Source: Nematopogon swammerdamellus (taxonomy: Eukaryota; Arthropoda; Insecta; Lepidoptera; Adelidae). Taken from it: 64,000 bases of DNA. The notes beneath the pieces were generated by a model that worked only from the letters and a program-made list of their open reading frames with translations, made no database searches and had not been told where the DNA came from. Location of the stretch: contig OX336345.1 in the NCBI GenBank assembly GCA_946902875.1, positions 16,337,395-16,401,394 on the forward strand, written 5' to 3'. This document shows, in pieces, positions 55,702-64,000 of the stretch. Numbering within the stretch: position 1 is the first letter of the stretch; the number at the start of each line of letters is the position of its first letter. A program made the translations under genes and the position numbers.

Positions 55702-58700
55702 ATGTGGAGATATTTGGTTTCGACGCATTTGCTGGAGGACGCACATCGCGAAGACCTTGTGCTTAGTCGCAGACGCCGGCGCATGTTACGAGAATATGGG
55801 AGCGACGACATGGCGGAACAAGAGTTCATCCAGTCATACCGACTGTCGCACGAGCTCTTTGATCGGCTCATGGAGGAACTAGAGCCCCACGTTAAAGAAG
55901 CCAGTCGCGTTGGCGACCTAACACGCTCGGCAAAGGTACGTAATGCTTTAATTAATTTAGGTTAGGTAAGGTACCTATTACTTGTCTTTTTCGGGTTTGC
56001 ACTTACCTCGGCCCGCGCTTCCTCACTTCGCGCCTCACGCTACACCCGCTGACGCCCTTGGAGGAAATGCTAGGCGTCAGCGGGTGTAGTGTGAGGCGCG
56101 AAGTGAGGAAGCGCGGGCCGAGGTACCTAAGTGCAAACCAGAAACAGACGACTAGTACCTAGAAACTCAGCTCGTTTTTCTACTTATATGAACAATGCGA
56201 AAACAAATTGCAGATTGATGGCAGGTTAGGTTTAATTTAGGTACATAAGCTTCACATCTACCATACATTAACCTGTGGTAATTTTTTTATGGACCAAGCT
56301 ATATATAATTTACATGATTGTAATATACATATAATAAATAATTAAATTAAAGCTAAATAATTTACACGGCGGAAAAAAAACAGAGGTATTTTGCACTGAA
56401 ACTGTGTGGTGTGATGTGAAGCATGCTTGGTACTACAATATCCCGTGTACGAACACAAGCTACACGCACACTAATCCATACATCAAGGGCTGACACCGAA
56501 CGCCAGTAAGCGCATCGCATCTTAGCACGCGCACACTACAGTGGGCGCCCATTTGCCGGCTTCACATATGATTCGATATGACTTCTGCTTAGGTTTCTGC
56601 AGATTGGAAATCTCACTTTATTTATGTACTTACTTACCTGTTGTTTTTTTTAGCTGAAAGCTGCTCTTACTTTCTTCGCAAGCGGCAGCTACCAAGGAAC
56701 CGTCGGGCAGCATAGTGGTGCAACTATGTCGCAACCGTCAGTGTCGCGGGCCATATCTGAGGTATCCAAAGCACTGAACCACCCAGACATGGTATACAAA
56801 TACATTCGGTTCCCTCAGAACGCGGACGAGCGCACTGATGTGAAAGCAAAGTAAGTATACAATTGTGTTTATATGTAGGTACTAAGACGTACGTCGGCGT
56901 AAAGCCGTGGTCCCATACCGCTGAAGGCCGGGAGGACTGGAGGAAAATTGGACAGGCGGATGTCCAGCAGTGGCGGCAGCAGAAAATATGTTCTTAATAG
57001 CCAGCAGCGCTCACACGCTGACTGACTATTAAGAACATATTTTTGGCCTTAGGCATAACTTTTCTTTGAAACACCATATTTTGTAAGTAAATATTTATGA
57101 AAAAATAAATTAAAATTCTTTAGTACTCACCATACAAAAACCGCTTACAGTATATAATAAGGGAGTTTGGAACATTTATCTTATATCAGGCAGAGATTGC
57201 TTCCGGCCAAACAAAGGATCATTAAGAATTTTTTTTTCTATATAGATTCTACCAAAAGTACGGCATCCCAGGGGTAATTGGATGCATCGACTGCACTCAC
57301 GTCGCAATCCAGCGGCCAAGAGAGCATGAAGAGCGATATTTTAATAGGAAGTATTTCCACTCAAAGAACATCCAAGTTGTAAGTATATTTTTAGTACATA
57401 CCTAGTGAACACAAAAATAAATATTTTGTTTTTAAGTAGGTCACACCATACCACACACACCAAACCATACTATTTAATAGTATTGCAATAATTCGATAAA
57501 TATTAAAAATACTCCAACGGCACCACAGACACTATTATTCTCTGTTTACTATCATTAATTATTTTTCTCTGTGACGCAGTTCTTGTGACCTGGTTCAGCA
57601 TCAGCAGTTTTCATACATAAGCAGATTGATATAAATTATTTATTGTTTATTAAGTATTATAGCAGCAAGAGTGCACTCGAACTTATTACAATTTGTTCTA
57701 TCAGTAATAATTTATCTATAAATATTGTAATATCTATTATTTTTAATGAAATTTTGATTATGCTCAGGCTCGGGATTGGAAAACAATGTAAGTTAATAAT
57801 ATTATTGTTTATTTTCTAGATCTGTGATTCAGATTACAACATCCTTAGTGTGGACTCGACTTTTGGAGGAGCAAGTCATGACTCCTTCATTTTCAACCAA
57901 CACCCAGTGAAGGAACTCCTGGAAAACTTAAACCAACAAGAAGAGCATGTCTATCTGTTAGGTAATAATAGCATATTTATAATAATATGCTCCTTTGTTA
58001 TTTGAAAATTCTTTGTTTCGTCGTGCTGACATCTGCCATTGCGTTACTAAGTACCCTTAAAAGAAAAGGATTGAAGGGGGCAGCGCTCCTAATCGCCTCT
58101 CGCTCACGCAACATTGTGTGAGCGAGAGGCAAATAGAAGCATGCTTCCTTTTCAATACCTTTCTTTAATTGACCGAGTTACACCTACGTTGGCAGAGAGA
58201 AATTGTAATTTTGCACCAAAAATAATGCAGTTTTATTTATAATATATTTGCTATCTAAAAGATAAAATATTCACTTTTGATTTACAGGGGACTCCGGATA
58301 CGCACAGAGGTCGTATATGATGACACCAATTGTAGATGCTCCAGCTGGATCACCAGAGGAGCACTACAGTAAATTACAAATGAGCGCTCGATCCACGGTG
58401 GAACGCACGTTCGGCGTGCTGAAGGGTCGTTGGCGGTGTTTGCTAGCTGCACGGGAGCTAAATTATGATCCCGTGACAGTTGGCAAAATTGTGAATGCGT
58501 GCTGTGTATTGCACAATATGTGCAATGCGCACCGTGTGCCGTTTACACCACTAACGGCTCAAGAACTGGCTCTAGAGGATAGTTACAACCAGAGAGAGCC
58601 TGCACCTCAGGCTCCAGCTCAAGCCGGTCGCCGAAGAATCAACCGTGAGCTAGAACGAGGACAAGCGGAGAGAAGGCAGCTCATTAATATGTTGTGGGGG

Positions 58701-58718
58701 CAAAGGCGTCAGCTTTAG
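55702..58718 (+). CDS. PIF/Harbinger transposase, five exons, apparently intact
   Basis: Exons: 55702-55935, 56654-56850, 57246-57378, 57820-57961, 58288-58718; every junction is GT-AG and phases agree (0, 2, 0, 1), giving 378 codons. Starts MWRYLVSTHLLEDAHREDLV. Exon 1-2: FIQSYRLSHELFDRLMEEL and LKAALTFFASGSYQGTVGQ, then the SQPSVSRAISEV helix-turn-helix-like block. Exon 3 has the first catalytic Asp in GVIGCIDCTHVAIQRP. Exon 5 opens with the second in GDSGYA and keeps the Glu in STVERTFGVLKGRWRCLL, followed by CCVLHNMC. These are the DDE_Tnp_4 landmarks of HARBI1-type enzymes (human HARBI1 about 350 residues). No stop or frameshift seen. It cuts and pastes at TTA-type targets and normally needs a partner protein for nuclear entry and DNA binding; a candidate is at 61208. 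Introns hold hairpin elements. Confidence 0.92.
55994..56139. mobile_element. Palindromic MITE in Harbinger intron 1
   Basis: Arms ggtttgcacttacctcggcc ... cgcctcacgctacacccgctgacgc and their complement pair over about 62 bp around a 20-bp loop. Weaker pairing continues into flanks (to about 55970 and 56162). Its presence in an intron of the transposase shows the transposon has itself been a target. Confidence 0.85.
58095..58130. repeat. Hairpin in Harbinger intron 4
   Basis: gcctctcgctcac and its complement gtgagcgagaggc around a 10-base loop. Confidence 0.85.
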
Positions 58719-58774
58719 GCCTGCACACAAGGTAACATTCTAATCTTTCTGAGGTAGGTATTATAATATCAATA

Positions 58775-58868
58775 TAGAAGCACTGACATGGCACCTAGTT
58801 CACCCGGTGTTGTGGATTGACATCATGGATGTTGTAGGTGGTGTAGCCTACAGTGTCAGGTTATACAA
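58775..58868 (+). repeat. Body A SINE 3' fragment
   Basis: gaagcactgacatggcacct agttcacccggtgtt ... tgtcaggttatacaaaaaat matches the last 90 bp of body A, just 3' of the transposase stop. Confidence 0.75.
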
Positions 58869-60239
58869 AAAATTAAAAAAATCAATATTACTCTTATTTC
58901 ATTATAATTCTATGGAATCAAACATGATTATATAATCTTTCATATTTTTAAAATGTGAGTGTCTTATGTTGTATGGCTTATAAAAACCGTAACCTGGGTG
59001 ACTGAGCTTCGCTCGGAGTCGACACATATAGATAAACTTGAAAAAAAAATATCTAAATACAAACATCCAAATTGATAAGAGCCGTTTCTGAGAAACCAAT
59101 TATATAATAATATATATAATTTTATATATATTTATATTTTTTATTAAAGAAAATTTTATTATTATATTTTATTTTTGTAAGTGTAGACAATTTTAATTTA
59201 AATATTTATGTAGGTACCTATGACTGAAGGAAGACAAATTTTTTATTTATTTTTTATTTCAATTAATTTAATTTGTATTTATTTTAATATTTTTAATTTA
59301 TTGTTTACTGAATGCTGTATTTGAATTTGTTGTGTGTGCGATGGGACAAGTGCCTGAACAAATAAACAATTTGATTTGATAAATTGGTATCTCATGTATG
59401 GTTGCACGAAGCGCGTCTACACTCACATGATTTTTTTTTCCTACAAACAACCTTAGGGCGTACTGAAGCCATGATAGTCTCTTTCTAATAGATTCTATGC
59501 TAATCTTTATTAATTATTCATTTGGCAGTAAACTACACTAGAATTTGTTTCGTAGTAGTCCGAATAACGAGCCGCTGGGTCTGCTAATAAATAAATGAAT
59601 TTTATACTGTATCCATTAGTCAAACTAACCCAGAGTTCTTGTAGTGTTCCGGTGCTTCTCTTAGAGATCAGCTAGAAGCACCGGAATAGCTGGAAGAGCT
59701 TTAGAAATGACACAATAAAAGAACTTAGAGCTTGCACTGGGTGTATTGGTATTTATCGGTTCATTACGTTTCCTACCAACAGCGCCAGAATGCCTCGTGC
59801 ATCGTCCAGACCGCAAGGAGGTGCAGTCCCTGCACTGTGCTGCTACTGCTGTAGCTCACTACCTGGAGAGCGGAGACTGGAGCACCTCGCCGGCGGCCAG
59901 ACCGCACGGAGGTTCCGTCCTGGCTACACGGCTCACACTACTGTGCAGTTGCTAGCTGATAACAGGCTTCTCCATTAGACGCCTAATTCAGTTTAGTGCA
60001 CTAAATAAAATTAAAGTCGAAATTTGTCTTGCACCATTGCCGAGTGTCAATTAGTAGAAGCTTAATTTCGATTAAAGTTAAATGGCCGTCGATGCCCATT
60101 TAGCTCACTAATTTTGTATTTAGGGAAAAATTCTTATAAAGCAAAATCTTGAGATCTTTTGATATCAATCTTTATTATAAAAAAAAATGTTTTAAACCCA
60201 CTTTCGTCAAAAACCCTCGGTTTTTTTCATGTGAGTTTT
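58869..60239. other. AT-rich internal region of the Harbinger element (probable)
   Basis: Inverted pair acccagagttctt...aagaacttagagcttgcactgggt at about 59630-59737, with an inner hairpin (tccggtgcttct / agaagcaccgga), is a MITE-like unit. A GC-richer patch at 59780-59950 is open in two plus frames with nothing recognisable. Confidence 0.4.
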
Positions 60240-60401
60240 ACCCAATTTAACCCAGTGGGTTTAGGTACCACCAGATTATATAATAAAATACCCGAAGAGG
60301 TAAAAAAACCTAATGATACTTTTAAACACTTAAAATCTACCCTTGCCAAGAAAGCCTACTACACTGTAATGGAGGCTTTAGCTGATAAAATGATATCTTG
60401 A
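60240..60401 (+). pseudogene. LINE RT C-terminal tail
   Basis: Reads PVGLGTTRLYNKIPEEVKKP then NDTFKHLKSTLAKKAYYTVM, ending EALADKMIS and a stop. LYNKIP...FK..LK..L..KAYY is the usual C-terminus of certain insect LINE RTs. Upstream frame is lost. Confidence 0.7.
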
Positions 60402-61207
60402 GGTTCTTACTGCATAATTAGTTAATACTTGACTAGGTACCATTTGGACCTCAATAATTATATTAACCCATATTGACAACTTGATGCTTCAAGTATGATA
60501 ATATTTTATTATATATAAACATATATATATACCTAAATATATATTTCTGTTTTTTGTTTTTGACAATTGTATTTTTTACAAACAATATTATTAGAAGTAA
60601 ATGTGCAGAAGAATCGTAAAAATTACATGTCACATAATTATGTTGATACAAATTACGTATCAAAGTTTGACAAAGGCTCTTTACACCTGATTCACTTAAT
60701 TAATAAGTCTTCGTAGTCAGAACTCTCAGCAAAATTGTCAATCTTGCTCTCAAGCTGTGTTTTAGATAGACTATGGGCGGTGTTATTATGTGACTAGTCA
60801 CTAAATACTTGTAAAAATATGTTTAAAAAAATACCCTACGAAGTTTCTTGTCGGTTCTTCTTCGTGGGTGTAATCGAACCGGATAGAACAAATTGTGACA
60901 AGTTCGAGTGCAGTCAAACTGCCATATGATATGAATGATCAATAAACAATAACAATACAATATGAGTGTTATAGCTTATAAAGGCTTGTTCACCTTGTAA
61001 GGGGCCTTAACCCAAATATGCTACTAGCATTATATATAATGTAATATCAGATTTTTTTTATGTCACTGAAAAGAGACAAAGATCATTGCCTTTCGCATGA
61101 TGTGTAACATATTATGTGTTAATTATTACCGTTGACAAAAATTCTGATTTTGACTGTAGGGTGATGTTGAATAAAACATATTTGTTTCAAAATGAACTTT
61201 TTTATTA
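60402..61207. other. AT-rich, no gene
   Basis: Nothing recognised; probably 3' flank between the convergent Harbinger genes. Confidence 0.35.
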
Positions 61208-63353
61208 TTAAACATGTTCATGGAACCGTGTTTCCCTGTCCTTCTTTTCTAACTCGAGCCGTTCCTCCTCCAGCGCGAGTCTGCGCTCCTGGAGGGAGAA
61301 CAGCCGAGCCGCGCTCCCCCGCTCGTCCGCGGCCCGTTGCTCTTCCAGCGCGAGTCTGCGCTCCTGGAGGAGGAACAGCCGAGTCGCACTCTCCCGCTTG
61401 CTCGCGGCCCGTTGCTCTTCCAGCGCGAACCTCTTGTTGTCGAGGTCGAACCGCTTCTCTTCCATTCTTCTCACCCACTGGCGCTCCCGCTCCAGCATGG
61501 ACATGTGTATTCGACGGCGCACGCGGGCATGTCCTATGAAAGAGAAAGTGAAACATCACATCTAAGTACTTCTTCCTATTGGGTTGTTACGTGCACGCTG
61601 TTGGCGGCAGGACTACCAATAATACTCTGCACTCAACATGTCAAGCTGCAACGCATCAACCCCGGCACCTCAACACAGAAGCGTCGGGATAGGTTGTCGA
61701 ACCTCTGTGGTGTTTCATTTCACCTATTCACTGACCACGCAACGCATGGGAACAACGAATACGAGTGACATTTATGAATAAGTGATGGTGAAAATAACCA
61801 GACAGACAATAACATACCCGCACCTGCAGCAGGCTGACGATTAGGCCTGGTTGGGGGGGGCTCATCGCGGCCCGGAGACACCACCGGTGAGGGGTGCGGC
61901 CGAGGTGTCATCGGTAGTACTAAAAAAAAAAATTTATTCAAACCAAAAACCATGTTTTTAGGGTTCCGTATCCGGTACGGGACCTTATTACTAAGCCTAC
62001 GCCGTCCGTCCGTCTGTCTGAGGGCTGTATCTCTTGTACCGTATTAGGTAGCCCGTTGAAATTTCACAGAATATGTGTTATTATGGCCGATATAACAACA
62101 AATATTACAACCAAGAAAAAGTAAAAAATTAATGGGGGTTCCCATAGAAGAAACCAAAAAGTGTATGCGCCATCTACCGAATAGATTATGAAGCATTGTA
62201 ACTAATTATGATATTTAACTAATATGAAGCATTTCATAACACGCCATAGATGGTGTGAATGGCGCTAGCCATGGCATGGTGATACGGAACCCTCGGTGCG
62301 CGATTTCGACTCGCACTTGGCCGGTTTTTTTTATGGATTGGCTACATCACCTGCCTACAACCTCTGCAATGTCAGCCCATAACATCTTGGTGAACTAGGT
62401 GCATGTCAGTGCTTCCGTTCGGTCGTGTCCACTACATGGATGGAAAACACGAACTATTTATATAGCCGTTTCAACCGACGTTTCATTCAAAGCGGTGGTA
62501 CCAAGTCAGGCGGGTTAAACGCCTACCACCTAGAAAGGTATGAAGGGAAGGGACCTACAATTTTACGTGCAACATGCAGTGCATCTCATCATCCTGTGCA
62601 TATTGTAAAAGGCGACTAAGGACAAGATGCGTGTTAAACGGTGACAGGTTGGGCACAGCATCACCTTGGGGCGGTCCTTCCAAGGAGTCACGTAGGTGGG
62701 TTTTCCTTACCTGATGCTTGATATCATCCTATCTATCTAGCTATTGTGTCCCAATACTTTGCTAAACACGGAGGCCAGTGTTTCACTATAATTCACGAAA
62801 TTTCTTGTAGCAGAACGCCGATTACTCTGCTTACCACAAATTGTCGGGATAGTATACACACAAGTACTTCCAAACTTATTCACACTATTATCAACGTCAA
62901 TTCTCCATAGTTTCTTCATTACCGAAAACAATAAAGAAGAAGAAGTGGTGGATCTAAGCTTGCGATGGCTTCACCGAACATATCCGGGCCCATCGGCAGT
63001 TGAGGAGGGTGTTAATCGAGGTCGGGACTAGCGAGTGGCCACTCTAAATTTCCCGCGCATGCTTCACGTTTCGGCTGTTACATTCAAATGCATTCCGTAG
63101 ATATTGCAACAATGTATTTTGGCACTCTTTAGAAGGATATACCTTACATCTTCACATAATTTTTTTTTTACCCTTTTGGCTTGTAGTTGGCTTATAGTTT
63201 TGGTAGACTATACATTTTTTTTATATTAATTTTATAAATTTTACTCACTCGGAGAGCTGTCGTCCTCCAGTGCGAAATGATATTCAATTTCAGGAGAACC
63301 AGGCGGGCTGCTTGGCTGTCTGATAACGGCTGCCGCCTGACGGCTCGAGCCAG
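61208..63353 (-). CDS. Coiled-coil accessory protein of Harbinger element (3' three exons)
   Basis: Minus-strand exons with agreeing phases: 63353-63249 (acceptor tacgcag, donor ccga|gtgagt), 61919-61818 (acceptor ttttag, donor gcgg|gtatgt), 61533-61208 (acceptor tttcatag, stop TAA). All junctions are phase 1. Exon order gives a Ser/Pro-rich linker (SSRQAAAVIRQPSSPPGSPE, EYHFALEDDSSPS), a Pro-rich piece (MTPRPHPSPVVSPGRDEPPP) and a long charged coiled coil (MLERERQWVRRMEEKRFDLD then repeats of LEEQRAA...RLF.LQERRLA). The coil holds 25-residue repeats (75 bp) from about 61271 to 61430. The N-terminal, presumably Myb/SANT or MADF-like DNA-binding exon is not seen and may lie beyond the window. 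Role as transposase partner is inferred from convergence with the transposase and from this architecture. Its introns carry SINE and repeat insertions. Confidence 0.6.
61955..62332 (+). repeat. GGGTTCCGTA-type element, full-looking copy
   Basis: Opens tttttagggttccgtatccg gtacgggacc, carries gtccgtccgtctgtctg, and closes gatacggaaccctcggtgcg and gactcgcacttggccggttttttt. It sits in an intron of the accessory gene. It is the best reference copy for judging the split copies. Confidence 0.85.
62333..62575 (-). mobile_element. SINE body A, minus copy
   Basis: Plus strand reads ggattggctacatcacctgc ... cggttcatt-like, gcggtggtaccaa, cctaccacctagaaaggtat and ggacctacaattttacgtgc, i.e. body A reversed and diverged. 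It abuts a body B copy head to head. Confidence 0.75.
62576..62850 (+). mobile_element. SINE body B, plus copy
   Basis: gtgcatctcatcatcctgtg, ggcgactaaggacaagatg, ccttggggcggtccttccaa and accgattactctgcttacc-like sequence followed by aattgtcgggatag. Head X is lost apart from its end. Confidence 0.75.
62948..62998 (+). repeat. 51-bp dispersed motif, copy 2
   Basis: Same 51 bp as 172-222 with one visible change. Lies just after the body B SINE and an agaagaagaag run. Confidence 0.7.
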
Positions 63354-63484
63354 CTGCGTATCATAGTACTTTTAAGAAAAAATATTCCTATTTATTTGAT
63401 AAAATATACTATGAAAAAGTGTAAAAGTGCATCAATTGTTGTACAAAAGTATGTAGGGTTCCGTGTGTAGATGACCTAAAAAAA

Positions 63485-63872
63485 TTATTTTAAATTCGAC
63501 TTTCGAGCGATTCCGCCGAGTACATTAATAGCAAAAAATTACTAAAAAAAACTGAAATAAAAAAAACGATTAAAAAAAATATAAAAACTGTCTTCAAAAA
63601 TTTATGAAATAAAAAACAATCGAACCCTAGAGTTGAAGGCGGAAGTGCATCATTTTTGCTTGCTTTTAGCACCGCCTTCGGCCTCGCGATTCCGCCTCGC
63701 TTTCCAATCCGATCTTGACCAAATTAAAATGGGACCACACGGGAAGCACCAGCTTTCGAATAAAAAAAGAATTTTCAAAATCGGCCCACCCAGTCGAAAG
63801 TTCTGAGGTAACAAGCATAAAAAAAAATACAGTCGAATTGAGAACCTCCTCCTTTTTTTGAAGTCGGTTAAA
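63485..63872 (+). repeat. gaagtcgg fold-back family, copy 2
   Basis: Contains ctagagttgaaggcgg, cttttagcaccgccttcggc, cgcgattccgcctcgctttc and ends ttttttgaagtcggttaaaa. Aligns with 24346-24745 for the left part and 26841-27005 for the right, so this copy shows how the two separated pieces belong together. Confidence 0.75.
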
Positions 63873-64000
63873 AAATGTGTTTATTTCTCAAACTGTCCAA
63901 TAATTTAACCGACTTCTATTCTGGGTAATCCTAATCCTTAATCTGGGTTTATTGTGTTTGCAATAAGGGATACGGCTCAGCAGTGGCCCTAGAGTATATC
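63873..64000. other. Window end, nothing recognised
   Basis: A second ttaaccgacttc word at about 63906 could be another element of the same fold-back family starting. Confidence 0.35.

Noticed and set aside
59746..59978. Additional exon between the two Harbinger genes
   Set aside because: Open in two plus frames with no motif and no acceptor/donor pair in phase with the transposase.
61192..61539. Pro/Ala/Arg-rich plus-strand open frame
   Set aside because: Antisense shadow of the coiled-coil exon's 75-bp repeats on the minus strand.

Overview
The window looks like intergenic and intronic DNA from a moth or butterfly (Lepidoptera). Three things point there. Coding DNA is sparse and split by GT-AG introns. 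The background is AT-rich and packed with short non-autonomous repeats. The repeat families are ones I associate with lepidopteran genomes: units opening GGGTTCCGTA and closing CTCGCACTTGGCCGG, elements ending in the gcgagcgaagccgcgggc...CTAG motif, and RTE-like LINE 3' ends. Nothing suggests bacterial or viral origin. The species cannot be told from the sequence.

Only two gene regions are strong. (1) On the minus strand, 27596-30510, a three-exon gene encodes a cyclin-fold protein of about 294 residues. It resembles CNTD1, the animal relative of C. elegans COSA-1, a meiotic crossover factor. Its introns hold 5S-derived SINEs and a palindromic MITE. (2) From 55702 to beyond the right edge lies what looks like a PIF/Harbinger DNA transposon. 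A five-exon plus-strand transposase (55702-58718, 378 codons, uninterrupted) keeps its D, D and E catalytic residues. A convergent minus-strand gene (61208-63353, N-terminus outside the window) ends in a coiled coil and is probably the DNA-binding partner. Weaker coding candidates are single exons at 46878-47021 (minus) and 54119-54178 (plus), a frameshifted fragment near 16.0-16.4 kb, and open frames at 47.4 and 48.1 kb.

The rest is mobile DNA and unassigned sequence. From left to right: a SINE, a long hairpin transposon, a 5S-derived SINE, a Harbinger-type MITE and a hAT relic with a perfect 8-bp duplication (1.5-5.3 kb); a second hAT element and a mariner relic (6.8-9 kb); a tRNA-like-headed SINE (13.6 kb); inverted RTE and LINE 3' ends (17.5-18.8 kb); a 2.2-kb composite insertion holding a 140-bp tandem array, a G-rich microsatellite, a SINE and a 67-bp minisatellite (19.9-22.1 kb); fold-back and TIR elements (24.3-27.4 kb); the CNTD1 gene; further hAT elements (34.3 and 37.6 kb); LINE pieces with a piggyBac-like MITE (39.7-41.5 kb); more repeats (42-50 kb); and the Harbinger region.

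The most interesting pattern across the window is modularity among SINEs. One 3' body is joined to a 5S rRNA-derived head, a tRNA-like head or a third, unassigned head, and that third head also occurs with a second, different body. I found no evidence for a wholly new gene system. The best leads are the SINE head/tail exchange, the apparently intact two-gene Harbinger element and the composite Helitron-like insertion.
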